Assembly: GCA_025454915.1 (NCBI GenBank)
Contig: JALONN010000008.1
Coordinates: forward strand, 1-64,000
Direction of reading: 5' to 3'
DNA length: 64,000 nucleotides
Origin: Raineya sp.
GTDB lineage: Bacteria > Bacteroidota > Bacteroidia > Cytophagales > Thermonemataceae
Shown here piece by piece: positions 43,204 through 52,555 of the stretch (within the stretch, counting starts at the first letter, position 1; every line of letters begins with the position of its first letter). The translations under genes were made by a program, and so were the position numbers. The notes beneath the pieces were generated by a model, which was not told the DNA's origin, ran no database searches, and saw nothing but the letters and a program-made list of their open reading frames with translations.

Positions 43204-44487
43204 ATGGTTAATATGGTTAATAACAAAGAGCTTACAGAATCATTCATGGAGTTTGCCAAATCGAAAGGCATTGACCGTCCTACAATGATTAGTGTTTTGG
43301 AAGAAGTTTTCAGAACCATGATTCGTAAGCAGTATGGTACAGACGATAATTTTCAGGTGATTATCAATCCTAATGGAGATTTGGAAATATTCCATTACAG
43401 ACAAATTGTAGAAGATAATGACCCTGAAATAGCTGTAAACCCTAATTTGATTGGTATTTCAGAGGCTAAAAAAACTCAATCAGATTTTGAAATAGGTGAA
43501 GAATTTGCAGAACCTATTGATATTATCAAGTTTGGTAGAAGAGTTGTTCAGACAGGCAGACAAACCCTGATTCAGAAAATCAAAGATTTAGAAAAATCAA
43601 ATCTTTACGAAAAATATAAAGATAGTGTTGGAGAGGTAATTGTTGGAGAAGTTTATCAGATTGTTGGAAAAGATGTGATTATCACAGATGGTGAAGGAAA
43701 TGAACTTTTATTACCTAAAAGCCAGCAAATCCCTAAAGACCGTTTCCGTAAAGGAGAAACAGCTAAAGCTGTAATTGAAAAAGTAGAGTTGATTAATGGA
43801 GCTCCTCGTATCATACTTTCACGTACATCTCCTAAGTTTTTAGAGAGATTATTTGAGCAGGAGGTTCCAGAAGTATTTGATGGTCAGATTATTATTAAGA
43901 AAATCGTAAGAGAGCCAGGTGAAAGAGCAAAAGTGTCGGTAGAATCTTATGATGAGCGTATAGACCCCGTAGGAGCATGTGTAGGTATGAAAGGTTCTCG
44001 CATTCACTCAATTGTAAGAGAATTAAATAATGAAAATATTGATGTAATTAATCACACAGATAATCTAGAGCTTTTCATTCAAAGAGCTTTAAGTCCTGCA
44101 AAAATCAGTTCTATCAAAATAGAAGCAAACGGAAGAGTTTCTGTGTATCTCAAACCTGATCAGGTATCCCTTGCCATTGGTAAAAATGGCTTAAATATTA
44201 AGCTGGCTGGTAAACTAATAGGAAAGGAGATCGATGTATGGAGAGATATAGATGAGTCGGAGTTGGATGAAGAAGATATAGACCTTAATGAGTTTAATGA
44301 TGAAATTGAAGGTTGGATGATTGATGAACTCAGAAAAATAGGTTTGGATACAGCTAAAAGTGTACTTGCTCTCAGCAGAAACGATTTAATTCGTAGAACA
44401 GACCTTGAAGAAGAACAAATTGATGAAATCTTGGAAATCATTCAAAGAGAATTTGAAGACCAAGAAGAAGACGAAACAGAAGAATAA
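43204..44487 (+). CDS. nusA: Transcription termination/antitermination factor NusA
   Basis: 427 residues. N-terminal RNA-polymerase-binding domain (NNKELTESFMEFAKSKGIDR), S1 domain (about 135-200), then KH1 and KH2 (GACVGMKGSRIHSIVRELNN, LAIGKNGLNIKLAGKLIG) and an acidic tail with a helix-hairpin-helix-like segment. ATG 43213 is an alternative start closer to the usual NusA N-terminus. NusA controls pausing and termination. It is the likely trans-acting partner if the rimP leader hairpin is an attenuator. Confidence 0.95.
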   Translation: MVNMVNNKELTESFMEFAKSKGIDRPTMISVLEEVFRTMIRKQYGTDDNFQVIINPNGDLEIFHYRQIVEDNDPEIAVNPNLIGISEAKKTQSDFEIGEEFAEPIDIIKFGRRVVQTGRQTLIQKIKDLEKSNLYEKYKDSVGEVIVGEVYQIVGKDVIITDGEGNELLLPKSQQIPKDRFRKGETAKAVIEKVELINGAPRIILSRTSPKFLERLFEQEVPEVFDGQIIIKKIVREPGERAKVSVESYDERIDPVGACVGMKGSRIHSIVRELNNENIDVINHTDNLELFIQRALSPAKISSIKIEANGRVSVYLKPDQVSLAIGKNGLNIKLAGKLIGKEIDVWRDIDESELDEEDIDLNEFNDEIEGWMIDELRKIGLDTAKSVLALSRNDLIRRTDLEEEQIDEILEIIQREFEDQEEDETEE

Positions 44488-44492
44488 AATTC

Positions 44493-44532
44493 TATTTTTC
44501 AGGAGCTTTTGTATAAAAGCTCCTGAAAAATA
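44493..44532 (+). terminator. Strong hairpin between nusA and infB
   Basis: A perfect 18-bp inverted repeat (44493-44510 and 44515-44532, loop GTAT), starting 6 bp after the nusA stop and followed by AT-rich sequence. It separates infB from nusA, unlike the continuous operon in many bacteria. Confidence 0.8.
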
Positions 44533-44629
44533 TTTTAAATAAAAATCTGATATATAAGTATTTAAATTAAAAAAATGCTTATACTTATAAAAGTATTGTA
44601 AAATATATGTTTATCTCTTGAATAAAAAA

Positions 44630-44660
44630 TTTCTACAATCTTAAAAAAACATTATATTTG
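44630..44660 (+). promoter_or_regulatory. infB promoter
   Basis: TATATTTG (44653-44660) matches the -7 consensus, and TTTC (44630-44633) lies 19 nt upstream in the -33 position. It is 67 bp from the infB start. Confidence 0.6.
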
Positions 44661-44727
44661 CACTTTCTTTGAGAAAATACCAGTCTCTTACCGTTAAAAC
44701 CAATAGATTATTACGAACATCTACTCT

Positions 44728-47673
44728 ATGTCAGAAGAAAAAACAATGAGATTAAACCAAGCTGCGAGGCACTTTAATGTGGCAACTACCAAAATTGTTG
44801 AAACACTTGCTGCTAAAGGTTTGTCCATAGAAAACAACCCCAACTTCAAACTCAATCAAAAGCAAATTGAAGTTTTAGAAAAAGAGTTTCGCTCGTCTTT
44901 GTTAGAAAAGCAAGAGGCTACTCATAAGAGCTTTGTTGCTAAAACTTTGGAAGTGAAAAATACTAAAACTCCTGAAAAAAAGAAAGAAGAAGAAGTTACA
45001 CTAACCACTGAAGGAAAAGAAATCAAAGAAGTAAAAGAAACTACACCCGTAGAAGAAGTAAACCCTTTGGTAGACCTATCAAATAATGAAGAGACTGTAA
45101 TAAAAACAGAAGACAATAATACCCAAGAACCTGAAAAAAAGATTGGTTTGAGTATTGTAGGTAAAATTGACTTAGATGCTCATAAAAAAAGTGGACAGGT
45201 TAAAAAGGATAAAGAAAAAGAGAATTATACAAAGAAAGACAATTTCAATAAGAATAAAGATTTTAATAAAAACTTCCAAAAAGATAAAAATAAAGAAAAA
45301 GAAAAAGTCAAAGAAGTTGTAGAAGCAAAGAAAGAAATACCTCAAGAAATAAAGAAAGAAGAGCCTAAAGAAAAAACTGAAAAGTTTGTGAAAATAGACA
45401 AACAGCCTATTAAAGAGGAAGTTATTGAGAAGAATATTGTAGAAGAAAACGACGAGAATATTCCTGTGGAACTTATTAAGGCTAAAGCCGAAACACTTAA
45501 AGGACTAACTGTTTTAGATAAAATAGAATTACCTTTCGATTCTTCAAGGAAAAAAGGTAAACCTGTTGCCTCTTCTGATACAAAAGGTGATAAGAAAAAG
45601 AAAAGAAAACGTATCAAGAAGAACAAAGCTGTTGAAACTCCTGTAAATAAAACAGGTAATAATCAGGATGTTAAAAAGGATAATAAAACAAATCAAACAT
45701 CCAACACTACTACTACAAACAATAATAATAATAACAACAACAATAATAATAATAACAATAAAAAGAAACGTATAGAGAAAGAGGAGCCTACAGGTAAGGA
45801 AATCCAAGACCAAATTAAAGCTACTTTTGCTCGAATGGGTGGAACACAGAAGAAGAAATCCATCAAAAAAGTTCTGAAGAAAGAAAGAGAAAATGAAGAA
45901 AATTCTACAGAGGATAACTCAACAATCCGAGTAACAGAATTTATTTCAGCAAGTGATTTAGCAAACCTAATGAATGCTTCAGTCAATGAAGTTATCTCAA
46001 AATGTTTGGGATTGGGAATGTTCGTTTCCATTAACCAACGCCTTGATGCAGAAGCTATTACTATTATTGCTGACGAATTTGGATATGCAGTAGAATTTAT
46101 TTCGGCAGAAGAAGAAATAGAAGCAACCATCGAGGAACAAGAAGATGCTCAGGAAGACTTAGTAAACCGTCCCCCTATTGTTACAGTAATGGGTCACGTT
46201 GACCACGGTAAAACATCATTATTAGATTATATTCGTAGAACGAATGTTGTAGCAAAAGAATCAGGAGGTATTACACAACACGTTGGAGCTTACAGTGTTA
46301 CAACAGAAAACAATAAAAAAATAACATTCTTAGATACACCTGGACACGAAGCCTTTACTGCGATGCGTGCCAGAGGAGCAAAACTAACAGACGTAGCAAT
46401 TATTGTAGTTGCTGCTGATGATAGTGTGATGCCTCAAACAAGAGAAGCTATTAACCATGCTCAGTTAGCAGGTGTTCCTATCGTAATAGCTTTATCAAAA
46501 GTAGATAAACCTGCTGCAAACGTAGATAAAGTAAAAGAACAATTAGCTGCTGAAAATATCTTGGTGGAAGACTGGGGTGGAAAATATCAGTGCCAAGCTA
46601 TTTCGTCTAAGAGTGGATTAGGTATCAATGAATTACTTGAAAAAGTTCTTTTAGAAGCAGAAATGCTTGACTTAAAGGCTAATCCTGATAAAAATGCTGT
46701 GGGTGCTGTAATTGATGCAACCTTAGATAAAGGACGTGGCTATGTAACAAATATACTTGTTCAGTCAGGAACATTAAAAGTTGGAGATATTATATTAGTA
46801 GGTGCTTTACATGGTCGTGTAAAAGCGATGACAGACCATACTGGAAAGCCTATTAAAAAGGCTGGACCCTCAACACCTGTTCAGATTTTAGGTTTGAGTG
46901 GTGCTCCACAAGCTGGTGATAAGTTCCAGGTAATGAATACAGAACGTGAAGCCAAAGAAATTGCAAACAAACGTGAGCAAATTCTACGTGAACAAAGTAT
47001 CAGAGCAACTAAACGTTTAACACTTGGTGATATTGGTAGAAGAATAGCCTTGGGTAGCTTCAAGCAATTAAACTTAATTATCAAAGGTGATGTGGATGGT
47101 TCTGTAGAAGCGTTAGCAGACTCCTTATTAAAACTTTCTACTGAAGAAATTCAGGTGAATGTAATCCAGAAAGGAGTAGGACAAATTACAGAAACAGATG
47201 TAAACTTAGCAACTATTTCTGATGCTGTTATCATAGGCTTCCAAGTTCGCCCTTCTAATGGTGCTAAAAAATTAGCAGAACAAGAACAAGTTGAAATTCG
47301 TTTATATTCAATTATTTACGATGCAATTAATGAGGTGAAGGATGCGATGGAGGGTATGCTTGCACCACAAATAGAAGAAGTAATCGTTGGAAACTTACAA
47401 ATCAGAGAGGTATTCAAAATTTCTCGTGTAGGTACAGTTGCGGGTTGTATGGTAACAGATGGCTACATCAAACGTCAAAGCAAAATACGTATTATCAGAG
47501 ATGGTATCGTGGTACATACAGGTGAGTTAGATACACTAAAACGTTTTAAAGATGATGTAAGTGAAGTAAAAACTAACTATGAATGTGGTTTGAATATCAA
47601 AGGTTTCAATGATATTGAAGTAGGTGATACTATCGAAGTATTTGAACAAAGAGAAGTAAAAAGAACATTATAA
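44728..47673 (+). CDS. infB: Translation initiation factor IF-2
   Basis: 981 residues. An IF2_N domain ([21 protein letters not shown]) is followed by a long charged linker (about 60-400), including an Asn tract, then a second IF2_N-like segment ([20 protein letters not shown]). The GTPase domain has G1 [17 protein letters not shown] and SKVDKP. Domains II to IV complete the protein. It brings initiator tRNA to the 30S subunit. It has its own promoter and terminator here. Confidence 0.96.
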   Translation: MSEEKTMRLNQAARHFNVATTKIVETLAAKGLSIENNPNFKLNQKQIEVLEKEFRSSLLEKQEATHKSFVAKTLEVKNTKTPEKKKEEEVTLTTEGKEIKEVKETTPVEEVNPLVDLSNNEETVIKTEDNNTQEPEKKIGLSIVGKIDLDAHKKSGQVKKDKEKENYTKKDNFNKNKDFNKNFQKDKNKEKEKVKEVVEAKKEIPQEIKKEEPKEKTEKFVKIDKQPIKEEVIEKNIVEENDENIPVELIKAKAETLKGLTVLDKIELPFDSSRKKGKPVASSDTKGDKKKKRKRIKKNKAVETPVNKTGNNQDVKKDNKTNQTSNTTTTNNNNNNNNNNNNNNKKKRIEKEEPTGKEIQDQIKATFARMGGTQKKKSIKKVLKKERENEENSTEDNSTIRVTEFISASDLANLMNASVNEVISKCLGLGMFVSINQRLDAEAITIIADEFGYAVEFISAEEEIEATIEEQEDAQEDLVNRPPIVTVMGHVDHGKTSLLDYIRRTNVVAKESGGITQHVGAYSVTTENNKKITFLDTPGHEAFTAMRARGAKLTDVAIIVVAADDSVMPQTREAINHAQLAGVPIVIALSKVDKPAANVDKVKEQLAAENILVEDWGGKYQCQAISSKSGLGINELLEKVLLEAEMLDLKANPDKNAVGAVIDATLDKGRGYVTNILVQSGTLKVGDIILVGALHGRVKAMTDHTGKPIKKAGPSTPVQILGLSGAPQAGDKFQVMNTEREAKEIANKREQILREQSIRATKRLTLGDIGRRIALGSFKQLNLIIKGDVDGSVEALADSLLKLSTEEIQVNVIQKGVGQITETDVNLATISDAVIIGFQVRPSNGAKKLAEQEQVEIRLYSIIYDAINEVKDAMEGMLAPQIEEVIVGNLQIREVFKISRVGTVAGCMVTDGYIKRQSKIRIIRDGIVVHTGELDTLKRFKDDVSEVKTNYECGLNIKGFNDIEVGDTIEVFEQREVKRTL
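45718..45759 (+). repeat. AAY trinucleotide repeat coding for an Asn tract in IF-2
   Basis: Fourteen consecutive AAC/AAT codons in the charged linker of infB. Being in-frame triplets, changes of copy number would only lengthen or shorten the linker. Confidence 0.85.
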
Positions 47674-47693
47674 AAAATGTTTGAGAATATAAC

Positions 47694-47729
47694 AAGAAAA
47701 AGCCTTTAGATTCCTAAAGGCTTTTTCTT
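47694..47729. terminator. Bidirectional terminator between infB and the DUF4476 gene
   Basis: A perfect 16-bp inverted repeat (47694-47709 and 47714-47729, loop ATTC) with A/T runs at both ends, between two convergent genes. Confidence 0.9.
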
Positions 47730-47747
47730 ATTTATAGAATCTAAATT

Positions 47748-48848
47748 TTAATTTCCTTTTGTTGCAAGAAAATTACTTAAGTTCGTTCTACTACTAGACT
47801 GAGAAAACTCATTACCTACCATAAAATATTGTCTACGTTCAGCAGGAGCAGTATAATCGTACAAATATTTAGCCATGTCCAATTTATAGCTCTCAATACT
47901 AAACTCTTTTACAATTGTTCTTACTTGCTCAATTGAGAAACAGTTATAGTTTTTAGTAATATTTTTAGTAATATTAAATTTACTGAAAGTTCCAGTTTCC
48001 CTGCGAATAGTAAAAAGTAAATTATTAAACTCTGCATCTTCTACTTTACATGTTGTTGGGTTTGTTGGATTCACGGGATTAGATGAGCCTGTTCCATTCA
48101 AGAAAGCCGTAAATTGCTCTTGATTAGCTCTGTTTTGTAATACCTGACTAGCAGAAGAGTAATTATTTGCATCATAAACATGTTCAAAAGCAGTACGTAA
48201 TATGTCTAAACGATTTGTTTCTACAGTCAATAAACTTGCTACTTTCATCACTTGGCTTGTAGAAAGACAGTTATTTTGAACAAATTGTCTCAACGAATTT
48301 AGCTTGGTTGTTTCATTCTGAATTTTAATGCCTCGTAAAGAAGCTTCAAAAGTACCATCAGAAATGGGATAACCACAATTTTTTGGTCCTGAATAGCTTG
48401 CAAAATCAGGATAATTGTAATTAGGATATTCTCCATTTACAGGATTTGTTGGATTGACTGGATTGTTGGGAGTGATTGGAGATGAAGAATTCTTGCCATT
48501 TAAAAAATCGTATAAACGAATAGCCATTGAAAATTTAGTAAATACATCATACACTTCATAATAATTTTCAGGGTCAAAAACAGTTGCATAGGCTTTTTCT
48601 GTATAATCTAAACGACTATATTCATCATTAAAAAGCATAGCTATTTCTTTTATCTGATTGGTTGTAAGACAACTTTCCTGGCTGAGTCTGATAGCTGCCT
48701 GCAATTTACGCCCTTCATTGTTACCTGTAAGCAATTGCTTTCTCTGATTAAACTCTGCAGAAGAAAGTGGACGAGAACAACGGTTTTGTTGTGCAAATGC
48801 AAATGTTACAAAAATAATTGCAAAAACAGTGAGTAATGATTTTTTCAT
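47748..48848 (-). CDS. Secreted protein with three DUF4476 repeats
   Basis: 366 residues from the ATG at 48848, which gives a signal peptide ending FAFAQ; an upstream in-frame extension to 48953 has no such start. Three repeats of about 90 residues begin C(S/G)xP(L/I)S or CKVEDAEF and contain a central C(L/F)(T/S) pair (CLTTNQIKEIA, CLSTSQVMKVA, CFSIEQVRTIV). This is the DUF4476 pattern. Asn/Pro/Val linkers of NPxNP type separate them. The function is not known. Confidence 0.85.
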   Translation of the reverse strand: MKKSLLTVFAIIFVTFAFAQQNRCSRPLSSAEFNQRKQLLTGNNEGRKLQAAIRLSQESCLTTNQIKEIAMLFNDEYSRLDYTEKAYATVFDPENYYEVYDVFTKFSMAIRLYDFLNGKNSSSPITPNNPVNPTNPVNGEYPNYNYPDFASYSGPKNCGYPISDGTFEASLRGIKIQNETTKLNSLRQFVQNNCLSTSQVMKVASLLTVETNRLDILRTAFEHVYDANNYSSASQVLQNRANQEQFTAFLNGTGSSNPVNPTNPTTCKVEDAEFNNLLFTIRRETGTFSKFNITKNITKNYNCFSIEQVRTIVKEFSIESYKLDMAKYLYDYTAPAERRQYFMVGNEFSQSSSRTNLSNFLATKGN

Positions 48849-48918
48849 AAATAAAAAGATTTTGTTTGAGAATGTGTAGGCAATTACTTTGCCAAAAAAT
48901 AATAACCTCAAAAAAATA

Positions 48919-50142
48919 TTAAAAACGATACTGCACTCCACCTGATAAGGCAACTGTAATATTTTTGGTTTGCTGGAGTGGAGAGTTTATTGCAAAAGGA
49001 GAAATTAACGATTTTCTGAAAGTAGGACTAACATGCAGAATTATTTTGTCTGATACAGCAAGTCCTGCTGAAACTTCCGCTAAAGCTGATATTTGATAAC
49101 GATTGAGGTGTTCAACTACCTGATTGAGTTGTTCCTCTTGAGAGCTGAAAGAATTATTAAGTAAGTAGCTACCTTCTGCACCTAAAGCCACAGCATAACG
49201 AAAACGAGCATGTTGTATCTGATACCCAACCTTTACAGGAATGCTGATATAATCTGTTTTTTGAATAAATTTTTTGCTTTTAGGTTCTGTAACAGCCATA
49301 AAGCTTGTAAGGGGTATATCTTGACTTTCAGGAGCTATTGCTTCTATATTTGAAGTTGGAGTCATTGCTGCAACAGGAATAGGGGTCACAGGAATTTCAC
49401 CATAAAACTTAGCTATCTCAGGGTATTTATTTTGGGCATCTACAGCAAGAGAAGCTATACTTCTTGTAAAATGCAAGCCTGTTGCTACATACCAACGATG
49501 ATTAATCTGATAACCACCCTCAATGCCCAGTCTCCAAGAAACTAAAGGAGTATAGCTGGCTAATTCAGCTTTTACTCTTTTTTCAGCTAAAGTAATAGCA
49601 GGACTTAAAAAGGGATTACGACTTGCAGTAGGAGCCAAAGAATAAAAATCGAATTTTGTAAAACTTTGTTCTAAAGAGCTATATGTCTGCATCCACAGGC
49701 GTTTTTGTTTGGGTTTACCTAGGGCTTCTAATACTTTATCTTCTGACTGCCTTTTAGATAGAAATTTTTGAGCTTCCAAGCTATAATCTGCTGAAGCAGT
49801 AAATCCAAATTTACTTTCTTGTGTATTTACGGTTTTTTTGGTAGTGATAGTATTTTTTATTTTTGTGGGGGTATTGGTTTTAAGTGTTGGAGGCTGATAA
49901 ACAGTTGCTTGACTATTTTTTTGTGAGCTAACATAAGTAGCATTTCCATTGGAAAACCATAAAAACTGTCCATCTCCTAAGAATAGAGGAAACATAGCAG
50001 CAGCCCACCAGAATATCCATTTTTTTGTACGACTTTTTTTACGTTTTTGAGCTAAATGCAATGCAATACCTTCCCAAACTGTTTCGTTTGGGGCAACATT
50101 TGCATAAAGCATTTTATCTCTCCATTCCTGTTCAAAATTCAT
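48919..50142 (-). CDS. Anti-sigma-like N-terminus fused to an outer-membrane beta-barrel
   Basis: 407 residues. The first 40 residues (EQEWRDKMLYANVAPNETVW) resemble the cytoplasmic part of Bacteroidota anti-sigma proteins. One membrane helix follows (WIFWWAAAMFPLFLG, about 43-57), then a Thr/Lys-rich linker and a C-terminal PorT-like beta-barrel (about 185-407, ending SGGVQYRF with a final Phe). There is no cleavable signal peptide. It is 48 bp downstream of an ECF sigma gene, its likely partner. Spanning both membranes is an inference. Confidence 0.72.
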   Translation of the reverse strand: MNFEQEWRDKMLYANVAPNETVWEGIALHLAQKRKKSRTKKWIFWWAAAMFPLFLGDGQFLWFSNGNATYVSSQKNSQATVYQPPTLKTNTPTKIKNTITTKKTVNTQESKFGFTASADYSLEAQKFLSKRQSEDKVLEALGKPKQKRLWMQTYSSLEQSFTKFDFYSLAPTASRNPFLSPAITLAEKRVKAELASYTPLVSWRLGIEGGYQINHRWYVATGLHFTRSIASLAVDAQNKYPEIAKFYGEIPVTPIPVAAMTPTSNIEAIAPESQDIPLTSFMAVTEPKSKKFIQKTDYISIPVKVGYQIQHARFRYAVALGAEGSYLLNNSFSSQEEQLNQVVEHLNRYQISALAEVSAGLAVSDKIILHVSPTFRKSLISPFAINSPLQQTKNITVALSGGVQYRF

Positions 50143-50190
50143 AGTCTATACATTTATATAAAAACGTAGTTTTAAGCTACATATTTTTAT

Positions 50191-50766
50191 TTACATACTT
50201 AATTTTTCATTATTGTGTATAATACCCTGTTTCAAGGCTTCTTGTTCAATCATTTCTTTTAAAACTTGTTTTGCCCTCGAATATTGAGATTTTGATGTAC
50301 CTTCGCTAATTCCTAACAACTCTGCAATTTCAGGATGATTATATCCTTCAATGGCATATAAGTTAAAAACTACTCTGTATCGTGGAGCTAATTGTTGTAC
50401 CATAGCCAACAAATCTTCATAATGAAAATAATTTAGCAATTCAGTACTTTCTTGATATGTTTCTGGTAAATCAGTTACATCTAAGGCAGGAAACAAATAA
50501 AGTTTGCTTCTATTTTGCTTGAGAGCAGTATTAATGACAATTCTTTTAATCCATGCTTCAAGAGTACAATCTTTTCTGAAGGTATCTATATGGTCGAATA
50601 CTTTTATAAAACTTTCTTGTAAAACATCTTCTGCTTCCAGTCTTCCAGAGCAATAACGTAGGGCTACTGTAAGCATTCTTGAAGCGAAACGTTCATAGAG
50701 TTGCTTTTGAGCCTTTGGGCATTGCTTTTTACAAGCTGAAATAATATGGTTTTCGTCAAAAAGCAT
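50191..50766 (-). CDS. ECF-type RNA polymerase sigma factor
   Basis: 191 residues. Region 2 (KAQKQLYERFASRMLTVALR, AEDVLQESFIKVFDHIDTF, LEAWIKRIVINTALKQNR) and region 4 (APRYRVVFNLYAIEGYNHPE, then ISEGTSKSQYSRAKQVLKE) are clear. The ATG at 50766 shares one base with the stop of the 2OG-oxygenase gene (TGATG), so translation is probably coupled. Its anti-sigma-like partner follows 48 bp later. Confidence 0.9.
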   Translation of the reverse strand: MLFDENHIISACKKQCPKAQKQLYERFASRMLTVALRYCSGRLEAEDVLQESFIKVFDHIDTFRKDCTLEAWIKRIVINTALKQNRSKLYLFPALDVTDLPETYQESTELLNYFHYEDLLAMVQQLAPRYRVVFNLYAIEGYNHPEIAELLGISEGTSKSQYSRAKQVLKEMIEQEALKQGIIHNNEKLSM

Positions 50767-51317
50767 CAACCATTATTTTGTTCTAAACGATACATAATAT
50801 CAGACCTCATTACATATTTTATGCCATTCAAAACTTCGCTACCTTCATGGTACAATTTATGTAAAAAAATTAAACCCATTCCTTTTTTAGGGATAATTTT
50901 GTGTTTCAGAAAAATAGTTTCTCCTCCTTCATAATCATCATTAAGGTACATCAGAAATGTATAATAACTGGCTTCTATATCATTTCTAATAAAGCTTCCG
51001 TCTTGATGTCCCTTAAATTGTTGCCCTTTTTGGTATTTATAAAGTCGAAAAAGTTCATTCAAACCTACTGCAATACTGTTACCAATCTTAGAAACAACAT
51101 GAGATTGTAATCTTTTAAATAATTTTTCTGCTAATTCTGTACTTTTATAAAAGGCTCTATCATTATTTCTCACTTCTGGCACAAGACTACCCGTATCTAT
51201 TTTTGCCATTTCAAATCCCAAACTCTCTCCAAGATTTATAAAATCATTACATTCTTGTTCAGTTAGAAAGTTTTCTATGGTAATAATTTTATCAGGGATA
51301 AGATGTGTGATATTCAT
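50766..51317 (-). CDS. 2-oxoglutarate/Fe(II)-dependent oxygenase (prolyl 4-hydroxylase-like)
   Basis: 183 residues. The Fe ligands are visible as HxD in KGHQDGSFIR and the distal His in YHEGSEVLNGIKYVMRSD, where K or R would bind 2-oxoglutarate. The FLTEQECNDFINLGESLGF N-terminus fits P4Hc-type enzymes. The substrate is not known. It lies between the MCE gene (13 bp) and the ECF sigma gene (1-base overlap), an unusual place for such an enzyme. Confidence 0.87.
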   Translation of the reverse strand: MNITHLIPDKIITIENFLTEQECNDFINLGESLGFEMAKIDTGSLVPEVRNNDRAFYKSTELAEKLFKRLQSHVVSKIGNSIAVGLNELFRLYKYQKGQQFKGHQDGSFIRNDIEASYYTFLMYLNDDYEGGETIFLKHKIIPKKGMGLIFLHKLYHEGSEVLNGIKYVMRSDIMYRLEQNNG

Positions 51318-51330
51318 AATATTTTCAAAA

Positions 51331-52251
51331 TTATAATCTTAATCGTATATACCTTTGAGGGTTCTGACGTAAATCAATTAGTAGTTTATTGAGTTCAGCA
51401 GTGGTTTTTGTAAGATTGTCATAAAGGGTAGGATCTTTCATCAAAGCTCCCATTGTACCTTCTCCTCTGTTCATTTTTCCTAGCAATGTATTAAGCTCAC
51501 CAACTGCTTTATCTGCTTTATCAAGTGTTTTAGCAAATTGTAAACGATTTAATGAATCTGCAAATGTGTTCATTTTCTTCATTAGAACAGGAAGTTCTTT
51601 AGAAGTTTGTTTCAGGTCATTCGATAAATCTTTAAAATTGGTAGTTCCAGCTAATAAATTACCCTGATTTGCAGCCAGCATGGCATCTAAATCTTTGGCA
51701 GCTTTTTCAAAAGTGGTTAAGGTATTTTTAGTGGTTGTTCCAATACCTTGAAATTCACCTAATAGACTGTTTAGTTTAATCATTACACTATCAGCTTTAG
51801 CCAATACTGGACTTGCTTTTTCTTGTACCGAAGCCATAATATCAGGCGTAACAGCCGATTTTAGAGTATCATCATATTCTACATAAGGGGCTTTGGTATC
51901 TAATAGTAAATCAATCATTGTTCCACTTAAAAGTGTACTATTGAGCATAGCAACTGTACCTTTTCCCATATTTATTTTTTGACTTAAATCTATGGTTACA
52001 AGTACTCTGCCATTCAATTTAGGATTTGTATTTTGCATAAAACGAACATCCAATACCCTTCCTACAGCCACCCCATTAACCCGAACCAAATTGGCTGGAG
52101 CAAGCCCTTTTACATCATCATATACTACATAATAATAATGGCTACCAGCAAAAAAGTCTTTTCCTTTCAAAAAATTAAAACCCATGTACAACATCGCCAT
52201 GGATATAAGACCTAATAAACCGACTTTAAACTCTTTAGAAATTTTAATCAT
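51331..52251 (-). CDS. MCE/MlaD family lipid-transport protein
   Basis: 306 residues. One N-terminal membrane helix (about 10-25) is followed by the MlaD/MCE domain (VYDDVKGLAPANLVRVNGVA, then VGRVLDVRF; about 35-115) and a long helical C-terminal tail. MCE proteins form rings that move phospholipids between the two membranes. The ATPase and permease genes (mlaF, mlaE) are not adjacent. It is first in the run with the oxygenase and sigma genes. Confidence 0.88.
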   Translation of the reverse strand: MIKISKEFKVGLLGLISMAMLYMGFNFLKGKDFFAGSHYYYVVYDDVKGLAPANLVRVNGVAVGRVLDVRFMQNTNPKLNGRVLVTIDLSQKINMGKGTVAMLNSTLLSGTMIDLLLDTKAPYVEYDDTLKSAVTPDIMASVQEKASPVLAKADSVMIKLNSLLGEFQGIGTTTKNTLTTFEKAAKDLDAMLAANQGNLLAGTTNFKDLSNDLKQTSKELPVLMKKMNTFADSLNRLQFAKTLDKADKAVGELNTLLGKMNRGEGTMGALMKDPTLYDNLTKTTAELNKLLIDLRQNPQRYIRLRL

Positions 52252-52448
52252 AGCTTTTGTAAAACGATTGAAAAAATTGTATGCAAGTTAATATTTTTTC
52301 TGAAAATGCCTCAAAGTATTTTTATAAAACTTGATATATACCTTGTAATTGAAGATTTATAAAATATTTTTTATAAAAAATAAAAATTTATGCAACCTTA
52401 AGAGGTATGGTGTTGTCTTATGAGTACAAAACAAAAATATAAAAAATT
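52252..52448. other. AT-rich upstream region of MCE gene and small ORFs
   Basis: Part of the 304-bp gap. Apart from the two small ORFs at its right end, no promoter match to the full consensus or hairpin was recognised. Confidence 0.4.
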
Positions 52449-52452
52449 ATGA
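52420..52452 (+). CDS. 10-residue upstream ORF
   Basis: ATG AGT ... TTA TGA coding MSTKQKYKKL. Its stop overlaps the start of the 33-residue ORF as ATGA, the usual arrangement of coupled genes. It could be a leader peptide. Confidence 0.35.
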   Translation: MSTKQKYKKL

Positions 52453-52550
52453 AACGTTTAGATTCAATCCAGCACCAAAACCTTATTTTCTTGAAGGTCT
52501 TTTTAGCAGGTACAGCTCTTTTGAGTGTACTGAAGATGATTGTTGCCTAG
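52449..52550 (+). CDS. 33-residue hydrophobic small protein
   Basis: MKRLDSIQHQNLIFLKVFLAG... ends in a hydrophobic helix and stops at TAG 52548-52550, five bp before the convergent PAP2-like gene ends. A basic N-terminus and one helix suggest a small membrane protein. It overlaps the preceding 10-residue ORF by 4 bp (ATGA). Confidence 0.45.
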   Translation: MKRLDSIQHQNLIFLKVFLAGTALLSVLKMIVA

Positions 52551-52555
52551 TAGCT

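Noticed and set aside
45342..46130. Minus-strand ORFs opposite infB with Val/Ile runs
   Set aside because: They are the antisense of the Asn/Lys-rich IF-2 linker.
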